Assembly: GCA_947036575.1 (NCBI GenBank)
Contig: CAMQSH010000004.1
Location: 1 to 31,203, forward strand
DNA length: 31,203 nucleotides
Direction: 5' to 3'
Origin: an uncultured Brevinema sp.
GTDB taxonomy: Bacteria; Spirochaetota; Brevinematia; Brevinematales; Brevinemataceae
The position numbers and the translations under genes are program-made. Positions 23,536-31,169 of this stretch are shown one piece after another (positions within the stretch are counted from its first letter, which is position 1; each line of letters opens with the position of its first letter). Below the pieces are notes generated by a model. It saw only the letters and a list, made by a program, of their open reading frames with translations, was not told the origin of the DNA and did no database searches.

Positions 23536-24474
23536 CTATTTATTTTTGAATAAAACCTCATTCTCTAAAGGAGTTCCTTCAACAAGAAGATTTATTTGTT
23601 TAAGATAAACATTGATTTTTTTTAAATTTTCAGCATTTGATCCGCCACCAGTATGCTGGGTTAGATAGATATTATCACAATCCCATAGTTCTGATTTAGG
23701 GGGAAGAGGTTCTATTTTGGTAACATCCAAACAAGCTGTGAATGAAGGATCTGATTTAGCTTTGTTGATTAAATCATTCTCATTGACAACTTGTCCTCGT
23801 CCAGCATTAACAAAAATAAAATCTTTTTTTGTATGAGATAATAATTCTTGATCGATAATATCTATGGTTTCGGCAGTCGCAGGTACAGTAACAATAAGGA
23901 TATCATGGTCTTTAATACTTTCTATAAGTCTTAATCTTTGTTGTTGTTTTTCAAGATAATCAAACACAGTCACTTGAGAACCGAATGTTGTTAGCAGTTT
24001 ATGAACTTGTTTCCCAACACTTCCATAGCCAAAAAGAACTACCCTTGCTTCATTAAGTGTCTTTTTTTGAAAACGGATATTATCTTTGATCCAACATTTT
24101 TCTTTTTTTGCATCTTGTAATTCTGGAAGTTTACGATAAATATTTAAAATTCCAGCAATAATTTCTTCAGCTACAGGAATAGAGAAAAAATGTTGTAGAT
24201 TATGAACTGAAATAGTATTAGTTTTCCATTGGTAATTATTAAAATTATCAGTTCCCACAGAATCTAATAAAACAGTTGTTAAATTAGGCATAAGCTCTAT
24301 CCACTCCGTGTTAAAATTACCAATTGCAATAGCGCAATCTTTTGCCAAACTAAATTCATTTGTTCCATCGTTAAATTTTAATATAAAATTGTTCGGTAAC
24401 TTTGATCTAAAATATTCTTGTTCTATAGTAGTAAGTACAGGATGAATATATACTTCTATATTTTTTTCTTTCAT
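23536..24474 (-). CDS. D-2-hydroxyacid dehydrogenase (NAD-dependent)
   Basis: The protein (312 residues from ATG 24474) has the Rossmann motif GYGSVG (about 154-159) followed by an acidic residue in VFDYLEKQ. The catalytic triad of the family is present as Arg in NAGRGQVV, Glu in DVTKIEPLPP and His in LTQHTGGGS. It interconverts a 2-keto acid and a D-2-hydroxy acid with NAD(P)H. An ATG at 24486 would sit on the ribosome binding site GGAG, so 24474 is preferred; it leaves a 2-bp gap after the enolase-family gene. The position between a dehydratase and an aldolase suggests it acts on the same sugar-acid pathway. The exact substrate is unknown. Confidence 0.85.
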   Translation of the reverse strand: MKEKNIEVYIHPVLTTIEQEYFRSKLPNNFILKFNDGTNEFSLAKDCAIAIGNFNTEWIELMPNLTTVLLDSVGTDNFNNYQWKTNTISVHNLQHFFSIPVAEEIIAGILNIYRKLPELQDAKKEKCWIKDNIRFQKKTLNEARVVLFGYGSVGKQVHKLLTTFGSQVTVFDYLEKQQQRLRLIESIKDHDILIVTVPATAETIDIIDQELLSHTKKDFIFVNAGRGQVVNENDLINKAKSDPSFTACLDVTKIEPLPPKSELWDCDNIYLTQHTGGGSNAENLKKINVYLKQINLLVEGTPLENEVLFKNK

Positions 24475-24476
24475 TT

Positions 24477-25685
24477 TTAACTCCAATTTTTATGGCTTTT
24501 TTCTAATTCTTGAACACCTGTAGCATAAGGAAAACAATTATAAGTAGCATTTTGACGGTAAGGAAATTCTTGTTCTATCTCTGAGGAAAGAGTACATGCT
24601 AAACCAATATCATCTTTCAGATAAAATTTTCCATCAATGATCCTAGAATCTAGCTGACACATAGTGTTTCTCAATTCAAAAAAGGGCATAGGATATTCAA
24701 TCAAAGAACATCCTGTAGTAAATGCTGCAATATAATTAGCCATCATAGCTACAGCTCCACCCCATGAATGAACAATAGGCTGAACTTGATGTTTTTGAGC
24801 AAACAAACATACGTCAATAGTCTCAGAAATTCCTCCTAACACAGAGGCATCTGGCTGAACAATATTATAATAACCCTGTTTAATACGATAAAACAATTCT
24901 TCTTTCGTTGTAACGATTTCTCCACCTGCAACAAAAATACCTTCTTTTGAAGCTATTTTAGGTAATAACTCTAATTTATCTAAACCCAAGCATTCTTCAA
25001 CAAAAACAAAAGAATCTCCTGTTTTTTTGTTGATAAGATCACAAAATTCAATAACTTGTTCTGGGCTTTGCCCTTCAATTACAAGGTTTTGAGTCATATC
25101 AACAGCCAAACGAATGCCCAGTTTTTTTGCAGCATTGATTGTCCAAATTGTTTTATCTATTTGATTTGACCTAGCTCTAATTTTGAAAATTTTAATACCG
25201 TGTTTATGTAGTTGTTCTAGCTCTTTTTTCATGTATTTTGGGTGTAGGGAATCTCCACCAGAACCATACATAGGAATAAATGGCAATTTTTTTCCTCCAA
25301 ATAATTCTACAGCAGGAATTTCTCTCAATCGAGAAAGTGCATCTACTAGTGCTATTTCAATAGCTGAAATAGCATGCTGAGCAGCTCCTTGTAAAGACCA
25401 ATAAGCGGTAATCGTTTTTGAGTTAGACAATATATGATCATATCCTTTATCAATATTTTCTCCAATAATAGAAGAACCTATTAGATCTATAATACTTCTA
25501 AATACCTCTGGGGCAAAAACACCTAAATACCCTTCACCCAAACCTTTAATACCGTTATCAAGAGTTATTTCAACCATTGAACAATGTCTATATTTGTTAG
25601 GAAGATGTAAGTAGTTCTCTGCATTTCCTTCACCACCATAAGGGGCACTTAAGATAACAGGACGTACATTTACTATAGTAGCCAT
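24477..25685 (-). CDS. Mandelate racemase/muconate lactonizing family sugar-acid dehydratase-like protein
   Basis: The 402-residue enolase-superfamily protein shows K-I-R (Lys168, Arg170) on strand 2, metal ligands at Asp196 (AVDMTQN), Glu230/231 (VEECLG) and Glu256 (GGEIV), then Asp279 in QPDAS and His306 in IVHSWGG. The Asp-His pair is that of the mandelate-racemase-type subgroup, which mostly dehydrates acid sugars to 2-keto-3-deoxy acids. This distinguishes it from the dipeptide epimerase at 2139, which has Lys on that side. It lies between yhcH and a dehydrogenase/aldolase pair, as expected of a sugar-acid branch. GGAG precedes ATG 25685. Substrate specificity cannot be read from sequence. 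Confidence 0.85.
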   Translation of the reverse strand: MATIVNVRPVILSAPYGGEGNAENYLHLPNKYRHCSMVEITLDNGIKGLGEGYLGVFAPEVFRSIIDLIGSSIIGENIDKGYDHILSNSKTITAYWSLQGAAQHAISAIEIALVDALSRLREIPAVELFGGKKLPFIPMYGSGGDSLHPKYMKKELEQLHKHGIKIFKIRARSNQIDKTIWTINAAKKLGIRLAVDMTQNLVIEGQSPEQVIEFCDLINKKTGDSFVFVEECLGLDKLELLPKIASKEGIFVAGGEIVTTKEELFYRIKQGYYNIVQPDASVLGGISETIDVCLFAQKHQVQPIVHSWGGAVAMMANYIAAFTTGCSLIEYPMPFFELRNTMCQLDSRIIDGKFYLKDDIGLACTLSSEIEQEFPYRQNATYNCFPYATGVQELEKSHKNWS

Positions 25686-25704
25686 ATTTTTCTCCAGTAG
25701 TGAT

Positions 25705-26154
25705 TTATACTAATACTTTAAATAAGCATTTTTTGATTGCACAAGCTCCAGAAGCAGATTGCAATGCTGGTTTATGAGCATCCTCTGGGTAAAAAATAAC
25801 AAGGTCATTTTTGAATAAAGTTATTATAGAATTAGCTTGTCCTTCAAAACCACAAAAATCTTTTTCTTTGTCATAAGGAGCTAGGGGGGTTAAATCATGG
25901 ACAAAAGATGCTTCTAGCAATTCTTCTCCATCTAGAACTAATTGTATATCAATATATTCTTTGTGAGATTCCCAAATGGTAGACTTTTTGGTTTGATATT
26001 CTTGAATCATATAAAAAAATTCAGGACAAACTTCATAGCAACCAGCTTCTTGAGTTATAAATTCATCTTTATGTTGTATCAAATAAGCTACAGCTTTTTG
26101 CATATTTCCTGTATAATATTTTTCTTTAAGATAGATTAAATTTGTTGTTATCAT
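25705..26154 (-). CDS. nanQ: YhcH/YjgK/YiaL family protein, probable sialic acid anomerase NanQ
   Basis: The 149-residue cupin-like protein has the family blocks ESHKEYIDIQLVLDGEE (about 78-94) and FYPEDAHKPAL (about 120-130), whose His and Glu residues bind a metal (DUF386). E. coli YhcH/NanQ speeds anomer conversion of N-acetylneuraminate before the lyase. Its place in one operon with a NanA-like lyase and an SSS symporter supports that role. Other members of the family act with different sugars, so the function is inferred. AAGGA precedes ATG 26154. A hairpin lies between it and the upstream symporter gene. Confidence 0.82.
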   Translation of the reverse strand: MITTNLIYLKEKYYTGNMQKAVAYLIQHKDEFITQEAGCYEVCPEFFYMIQEYQTKKSTIWESHKEYIDIQLVLDGEELLEASFVHDLTPLAPYDKEKDFCGFEGQANSIITLFKNDLVIFYPEDAHKPALQSASGACAIKKCLFKVLV

Positions 26155-26174
26155 GATAAAATTCCTTTAAATAT

Positions 26175-26212
26175 TAATTAAGAGGTATTAGACAACTAGT
26201 ACCTCTTAATTA
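26175..26212. other. Intercistronic hairpin between symporter and yhcH genes
   Basis: TAATTAAGAGGTA (26175-26187) and TACCTCTTAATTA (26200-26212) are perfect 13-bp arms around a 12-base loop. There is no T-run in the operon direction. It is more like an mRNA-stability, processing or attenuation element than a full terminator. Confidence 0.65.
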
Positions 26213-26227
26213 TATAATTGTAATTAA

Positions 26228-27757
26228 TTAAATGTTATTTTTTTTCATAACACTACTATAAGTGAGCCCTTCTATATTTTCTTTATTAGGAGCCTTTAGA
26301 AAGAAAGATGCTACATATGCTGGAACAATACAAGATATTAAAGTAACTAAAGATAGTAAAATTTCGAAGATAGCGGGTTTTGTGTACCCTGGTATTAAAG
26401 TTGAGAGAACTTTCATAGGATCACCAACATAGATAGAAGCTAGGATAGAAGTAATAAATCCAATCCAAGCAGCTTTGTTATTAACTCTATCACAAAAAAT
26501 ACCTAGTAAGAATACCCCAGCAACAGGTCCCCCTAACAATCCAACAATAGCTTGCCAATACAAGAACATATCTCCTTGACCTTGAATAATAAACTGAATA
26601 GCTATTAAAGAAGATATTAATCCAACTAACCAACTGGAAATTTTTCCTATTTTCAATTTCATTTCATCAGTGAGAGATTTATTAAAAACTCCATAAAAAT
26701 CTAAAGTAATACAAGTAGAGAGAGAGTTCAAACTAGAAGATACTGTTGATTGAGCTGCTGCAAAAACTGCTGCAATAATTAAACCGCCTAATCCTGGTGG
26801 AATATAATGAACAACAAAATAAGGTAAGAGTGCTGTACCTTTAATTATAGCAGGAGGAGCTCCGTTTACTTTGAAAAACACATATAATGCAGAACCCATT
26901 CCTATAAAGATAAAAGTACTTGTAAGAAGGAGTGGAGCATTCAAGAATAAACTTTTTTTAGCTTCTTCTTCAGAAGCAGTTACAGAATATCGTTGAATGA
27001 TATCTTGAGATCCTATATAACTATAAATAGCGCCTAAAAATCCTCCAATAATCATCCCTACAAAAGTTGTTCCTGAAAGATTAAAGCCCCAACCATCTGC
27101 AGGTATCATAGTCCCGTCAGCAGTTAAAACCTCAAAAGCACTTTGCCCCTCAGGAACAGCACTAAATCCAAAATAGATAATTAAAAGAGCTCCTATTAAT
27201 AGTACTATGGTTTGAATAGCATCAGACCATACAACAGCTTCAATTCCACCAACAGAGGTGTAGCTTACACAAAATAATGCTACAACAGCTGTTACTAGAA
27301 TAGGATTAATTCCTGGCATAACTGCGTGAATAGCAATAATAGGTATGTATAATACTACAGCAATACGAATTACATGAAACAAAATAAAAGAAGCACTACT
27401 TACAAAACGAAAATTTCTATCAAATCGTTTTTCTAAATATTCATATCCTGTACCCACATTGATTCTTCTGAAAAAAGGTACAAAAACATAAGCACACCAA
27501 AATATCATAGCAATGATTCCAATAGGAGCCAATCCTCTAAAAACACCACCACTATAAATAGAAGCTGGAAGAGCTAAAAACGAAATAGAAGAAAGCATTG
27601 TAGCATAAATACTACAAGCAGTAACCCATGCTGGAATCCTTTGCCCTGCATGAAAATAATCTTCTGATGAGTTTACTCTTTTTGAGAAAAAATACCCAAT
27701 ACCCATCATAACCATAAAATAAATGGCGATAACGCCCCAATCTAAATAATTCCACAT
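26228..27757 (-). CDS. Sodium:solute symporter (SSS family), probable sialic acid transporter
   Basis: The protein (509 residues from ATG 27757) has about 13 hydrophobic segments and SSS hallmarks (PF00474): SSEDYFHAGQRIPAWVTACS near the N terminus, SSISFLALPASIYSGG, WSDAIQTIVLLIGA and SSSLNSLSTCITLDFYG with the sodium-site serines. Length and context match SiaT-type sialic acid symporters such as that of Proteus. The longest frame starts at 27784, but AAGGAG at 27764-27769 points to ATG 27757 (MWNYLDWG). It lies 27 bp behind the NanA-like gene. The substrate is inferred from the operon. Confidence 0.85.
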   Translation of the reverse strand: MWNYLDWGVIAIYFMVMMGIGYFFSKRVNSSEDYFHAGQRIPAWVTACSIYATMLSSISFLALPASIYSGGVFRGLAPIGIIAMIFWCAYVFVPFFRRINVGTGYEYLEKRFDRNFRFVSSASFILFHVIRIAVVLYIPIIAIHAVMPGINPILVTAVVALFCVSYTSVGGIEAVVWSDAIQTIVLLIGALLIIYFGFSAVPEGQSAFEVLTADGTMIPADGWGFNLSGTTFVGMIIGGFLGAIYSYIGSQDIIQRYSVTASEEEAKKSLFLNAPLLLTSTFIFIGMGSALYVFFKVNGAPPAIIKGTALLPYFVVHYIPPGLGGLIIAAVFAAAQSTVSSSLNSLSTCITLDFYGVFNKSLTDEMKLKIGKISSWLVGLISSLIAIQFIIQGQGDMFLYWQAIVGLLGGPVAGVFLLGIFCDRVNNKAAWIGFITSILASIYVGDPMKVLSTLIPGYTKPAIFEILLSLVTLISCIVPAYVASFFLKAPNKENIEGLTYSSVMKKNNI

Positions 27758-27784
27758 AATATACTCCTTTTTAAATACTGTCAC

Positions 27785-28699
27785 CTATTTTACATACTTA
27801 GCAATAGTTGCATCAATCTTCTTGCTTAATACCTCAATATTTGACATATCTTTAGGGTCTACAGGTGGTAAAGGAAGTCTTCCTGTACCAATATTCATTC
27901 CTTTTAGCTTAAGCACAGCTTTAATAACAGAATACATATGCCCTGAAAAAGCAAATAAATCAAAAATAATACTATTAATATCTATTTGTAATTCTTGAGC
28001 GCGTTGAATATCTCCTTGTACAAATAACTCTTCTAATTTGAGGAATAATTCAGGCATAACTCCGTATGTACCACCTATTCCTCCATCAGCACCCATAATA
28101 CGTCCACCGATATATTGTTCATCTGGTCCATTAAAGACAATCACTTCTTTATCTGCATACATCTTTTTAGTTATAATATCAAGGGAAGGCATAGAGGAAT
28201 TTTTGACCCCTATAACTTGAGGTAATTTTAAAAGATTTTGATATACTGTTTTAGGAAGATTGTAATTAGTACACCCAGGAATATTATAAATGAAAAAATC
28301 GAGATCTGTTGCAAGGACTATTTCTTTCCAATAATCTTCTACTCCTTGATCTGAAAGAACAAAATAATAAGGGGGGATAGAAGAAAGAGCATCCACACCA
28401 ATTCCTGCTGCATGTTTTGCTAGTACGACACTAGCTGCAGTGCTAGGAGCTCCAACATGAGCAATAATAGTCAACTTGTTTTTAGCAACTTTCATTACTT
28501 CTTCAAGCACAAATTTTCTTTCCTCTACAGTTTGATAAATACACTCTCCAGAACTTCCACCAATATAAAGCCCTTTAATTCCTTTATCAATAAAATATTG
28601 AACAAGTTTTTGTATTCTCTCAGAAGAAATTTGTCCTTGATCATCATAACAAGCATAAAATGCTGGAAATACACCTTTGTATTTATCTAAATTTTTCAT
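27785..28699 (-). CDS. nanA: N-acetylneuraminate lyase (NanA-like)
   Basis: The 304-residue protein aligns with E. coli NanA at nearly the same numbering: GGSSGE (47-52), HVGAPSTAAS (81-90), the catalytic tyrosine in FIYNIPG (Tyr138) and the Schiff-base lysine in IGVKNSSM (Lys166); E. coli has Tyr137 and Lys165. GADGGIGGTYGVMPELF is also close to the lyase. It splits sialic acid into N-acetylmannosamine and pyruvate. It is the first gene of a six-gene operon with symporter and yhcH. No nanE or intact nanK is seen in the window, so the ManNAc route must be completed elsewhere. GGAG lies just before ATG 28699. A related keto-acid aldolase activity is the main alternative. Confidence 0.83.
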   Translation of the reverse strand: MKNLDKYKGVFPAFYACYDDQGQISSERIQKLVQYFIDKGIKGLYIGGSSGECIYQTVEERKFVLEEVMKVAKNKLTIIAHVGAPSTAASVVLAKHAAGIGVDALSSIPPYYFVLSDQGVEDYWKEIVLATDLDFFIYNIPGCTNYNLPKTVYQNLLKLPQVIGVKNSSMPSLDIITKKMYADKEVIVFNGPDEQYIGGRIMGADGGIGGTYGVMPELFLKLEELFVQGDIQRAQELQIDINSIIFDLFAFSGHMYSVIKAVLKLKGMNIGTGRLPLPPVDPKDMSNIEVLSKKIDATIAKYVK

Positions 28700-28713
28700 C
28701 GTAACTCTCCTAT

Positions 28714-28740
28714 ATAATATTGTATTTTATACAATATTAT
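28714..28740. promoter_or_regulatory. Perfect inverted repeat in the nanA leader, candidate operator
   Basis: ATAATATTGTA (28714-28724) and TACAATATTAT (28730-28740) are exact reverse complements around five bases. It lies 15 bp before the nanA start, downstream of its promoter, so it could be bound by the adjacent DeoR regulator or fold in the mRNA leader. Confidence 0.6.
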
Positions 28741-28759
28741 TTTTGAAATTTTTGTTTTT
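28736..28759 (+). repeat. 24-bp direct repeat, copy 1
   Basis: An exact copy of this T-rich stretch, core TTTTTGAAATTTTTG, occurs at 28884-28907. The two copies bracket the nanA promoter. Confidence 0.7.
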
Positions 28760-28794
28760 GTTTTTGTTTTTTTCATTTTTGAATTATTATATTA

Positions 28795-28822
28795 ATTATA
28801 TAATAATATGACACATTGTCAA
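28795..28822 (-). promoter_or_regulatory. Strong promoter of the nan-type operon with overlapping palindrome
   Basis: On the minus strand consensus TTGACA (28817-28822) and TATAAT (28795-28800) are 16 bp apart. TGACA-CAT-TGTCA (28809-28821, + strand reading) forms a 5-bp inverted repeat over the -35 box and may be an operator. Confidence 0.75.
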
Positions 28823-28883
28823 TACTATATTCTAACAAATTATAATAATAAGTAAGTTGTTTTATTTTAAACACTTGTATGCG

Positions 28884-28907
28884 ATTATTTTTGAAATTTT
28901 TGTTTTT
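28884..28907 (+). repeat. 24-bp direct repeat, copy 2
   Basis: Identical to 28736-28759, 148 bp apart, and located 22 bp before the -35 box of the DeoR gene. Confidence 0.7.
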
Positions 28908-28928
28908 TTTATTTTTATAACTAGTATC

Positions 28929-28957
28929 TTGACTAATTATTATTTTTGTTTTATAAT
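28929..28957 (+). promoter_or_regulatory. Promoter of the DeoR-family regulator gene
   Basis: TTGACT (28929-28934) and TATAAT (28952-28957) are 17 bp apart, with AAGGAG at 28973-28978 and ATG at 28984. Confidence 0.7.
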
Positions 28958-28983
28958 AAATAAAAGCGTTATAAGGAGTAGTT

Positions 28984-29745
28984 ATGGAATTTACCCCCCG
29001 ACAACAATATATCCATACCATCCTAAAAACACAGCATACTTCTGTGGCAGTTAATGATCTATCTAATACATTAAAAGTAAGTGAAGCCAGTATTCGTACG
29101 GACTTAAGAATATTAGAAACAAATGGTCTTATTATCCGAACACCGGGAGGGGCTATATTAAAAGAAAATGGTATTATTAACAACACTAAAGAGACCATTA
29201 ATACTCAACAGTATCAGGATATGATCAAACTCCTTCTCTCACATATTCCTAATGATTCTACCATAATTATTGATTTTTCTCCTATGGCAATTTCCTTATG
29301 TAAGGTTATGGTACGTACAATTAAACCTTGTACTGTTATTACTCATTCTTTTGATATTGCTATAATTTTACAAAATTCACCCTATATCAAACTTTATTTT
29401 TGTGGAGGAATGGTAAATCGTGAAAATTTTTATTGTGTGGGAGATATTGTTGTTCAAAATTATAGCTATTACCATGCAAGTATTGCCCTTCTTGGTATAG
29501 AGTATTTACACCTCAAAAAAGGACTAATGGAACAAGAGGAACATAGAAAAAAAATAAAATTAAAAATAATGGAACAAGCTCAGCAAGTATGGTTGTTGGC
29601 TGAATCAACAAGCTTCAATCAATCTGCTATGATTCGTGTCGCAGAATACAGTGAGATTGATGCCATCTACACAGATCAAAAATTACCAGAAGAATGGTAT
29701 AAATTTGCTGATGTACAGAGATTTAATATATACAATCCAGAGTGA
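28984..29745 (+). CDS. DeoR-family transcriptional regulator
   Basis: The 253-residue protein has an N-terminal winged helix-turn-helix: RQQYIHTILKTQHTSVAVNDL, then VSEASIRTDLRILETNGLIIRTPGGA (about residues 6-58), the DeoR recognition pattern. The sensor domain follows, with FCGGMVNRENFYCVGD (about 139-154) and LLAESTSFN (about 203-211) in the position of the usual LADxSKxG. Such proteins sense sugar phosphates. It is divergent from the nan-type operon and 15 bp upstream of the ROK kinase gene, so it probably represses one or both (inference). Candidate operators lie at 28714-28740 and 28809-28821. Confidence 0.9.
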   Translation: MEFTPRQQYIHTILKTQHTSVAVNDLSNTLKVSEASIRTDLRILETNGLIIRTPGGAILKENGIINNTKETINTQQYQDMIKLLLSHIPNDSTIIIDFSPMAISLCKVMVRTIKPCTVITHSFDIAIILQNSPYIKLYFCGGMVNRENFYCVGDIVVQNYSYYHASIALLGIEYLHLKKGLMEQEEHRKKIKLKIMEQAQQVWLLAESTSFNQSAMIRVAEYSEIDAIYTDQKLPEEWYKFADVQRFNIYNPE

Positions 29746-29760
29746 TAAGGAGAAACTATT

Positions 29761-30636
29761 ATGTATTTTGGAGGAATAGAAGCTGGAGGAACAAAATTTG
29801 TCTACGGAATTACCGATAAAAAAGGTAATCTTCTTGAAAAATTTACTTGTCCTACGATCACACCAAAAGAAACATTCACAGAAATAGTAGATTATTTCAA
29901 GGTGAAAGATATAAAAAGTTTAGGGATAGGATCTTTTGGACCTGTAGACCTAGATCCAAAATCTCCTACATACGGTTATATTACGAGCACCCCAAAACCT
30001 CATTGGGAAAATACTAATTTTGCAAATTATTTCCAAAAAGAATTGAACATCCCTGTTGCTTTTGATACAGATGTTAATGTAGCCGCCTTAGGAGAAATCA
30101 CTTGGGGTACAGCAAAAGGGTTAGATAGCTGTTTGTATCTTACTATTGGAACAGGGATTGGTGGTGGAGCTATTGTTAATAATACTATTATTCATGGTCT
30201 TACTCACCCAGAAATGGGCCATATACAACTTCCTCAACATCCTGATGATAACTATGTAGGATTTTGTCCTTATCATAAAAATTGCTTTGAAGGACTTGCT
30301 TCTGGACCAGCATTAGCTAATAGATGGCATATGAAAGCTTATAAGTTGCCTTCTGATCATAAAGCATGGTAAATAGAAGCTTACTATATTGCTCAAGCCT
30401 TAATTAATTACATTTACATACTTTCTCCCAAAAAGATCATTTTAGGAGGCGGAGTTATGAAACAAGCTCAGCTTTTTCCCTTGATCCATGCCGAAGTACA
30501 AAAACTCTCAAATGGATATATCAAGCATTCCCTACTAGAAGATAATATAGCAGATTATATTGTTCCTCCACTATTAGGAGACAATGCTGGTATAATGGGC
30601 GCTATTGCTTTGGGAATGAAATATAATATTTCATAA
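29761..30636 (+). pseudogene. ROK-family sugar kinase (fructokinase-like) with an in-frame stop
   Basis: Reading starts at ATG 29761 after AAGGAG and runs 203 residues to TAA at 30370-30372. The same frame then continues without gap for 87 more codons (IEAYYIAQALINYIYILSPKKI, then LGGGVM and GDNAGIMGAIALGMKY) to TAA at 30634-30636. Together they make a 291-codon ROK kinase of normal length. The N-terminal part has the ATP loop GGIEAGGTKF (4-13), catalytic Asp104 in FDTDVN, GTGIGGG (130-136) and the zinc ligands His154, Cys169, His172 and Cys175. One base (such as GAA to TAA at codon 204) would explain the stop. Blocks resemble ScrK/GmuE-type fructokinases more than NanK. It is either a recent pseudogene, a readthrough gene or a sequence error. 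Confidence 0.88.
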
Positions 30637-30743
30637 TTGTAGGATAATATGTTACTGTATTAAAATAAACATATTTCAGATATTTACTCATTTTCTATAC
30701 CTAGATTCGTAATATAGTACTATTTCTTTCTTATTTTCCTTAA

Positions 30744-31132
30744 TATTATATTTTTTATTTAGAATACAAGAGCTTTAATACCATAAAAAATAAAGCCACT
30801 ACTGATAATGATTTTGATATAACGAAATTTTCTATGGAATTTCAAAATATATATTATGATATAATGCAACCAATTTACAGAAAATTAAACAAAAATAATA
30901 AAGGTTATAGGTATGATGATATTCGAGAAATAGAAAATCAAATAGCAGTTAAATTATTAAGAGCTCAAGATGTTACGTTGATATTATCACTTGACTTGAA
31001 TACATCATCTTTTCTATTAAATACTTCTTTAATGAAGTATTTAATAGAAAAGATGATTCATACCCTACTGTTGATTTTTCTAAATATGAATCTGAAGCGT
31101 GGATGAAAGATGAATATTGGAGTAATAATTGA
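30744..31132 (+). pseudogene. Unrecognised gene remnant with frameshift and internal palindrome
   Basis: The frame of 30834-31106 is open upstream to 30744 and reads like protein (TTDNDFDITKFSMEFQNIYY, then YDDIREIENQIAVKLLRAQD). No good start or ribosome site is visible before ATG 30834. After about 30992 coding-like sequence moves to another frame, which reads DDSYPTVDFSKYESEAWMKD and ends EYWSNN at TGA 31130-31132. The switch coincides with a perfect 24-bp inverted repeat (31004-31057). I do not recognise the family. The 107 bp between the kinase and this remnant hold nothing I can identify. Confidence 0.5.
31004..31057. repeat. Perfect 24-bp inverted repeat inside a broken gene
   Basis: The arms at 31004-31027 and 31034-31057 are exact reverse complements (core CTATTAAATACTTC and GAAGTATTTAATAG) around TTTAAT. 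It lies within coding-like sequence where the frame changes and has no T-run. Confidence 0.85.
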
Positions 31133-31140
31133 TAATACCT

Positions 31141-31169
31141 AAAAGCTCATCCTAGTGGTGGGGCTTTTT
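31141..31169 (+). terminator. Probable terminator after the gene remnant
   Basis: AAAAGCTC (31141-31148) pairs with GGGCTTTT (31161-31168) with one wobble, ending in five Ts. It lies 8 bp after the remnant's stop. Confidence 0.6.

Noticed and set aside
28773..29198. 141-residue minus-strand open frame.
   Set aside because: It runs across two promoters and antisense to the DeoR helix-turn-helix; its composition is that of translated AT-rich non-coding DNA.
29761..30636. Assignment of the ROK gene as nanK.
   Set aside because: The zinc-loop spacing and the YYIAQAL and LSPKKI regions look closer to fructokinase/mannokinase-type ROK proteins. The nan context alone is not enough.
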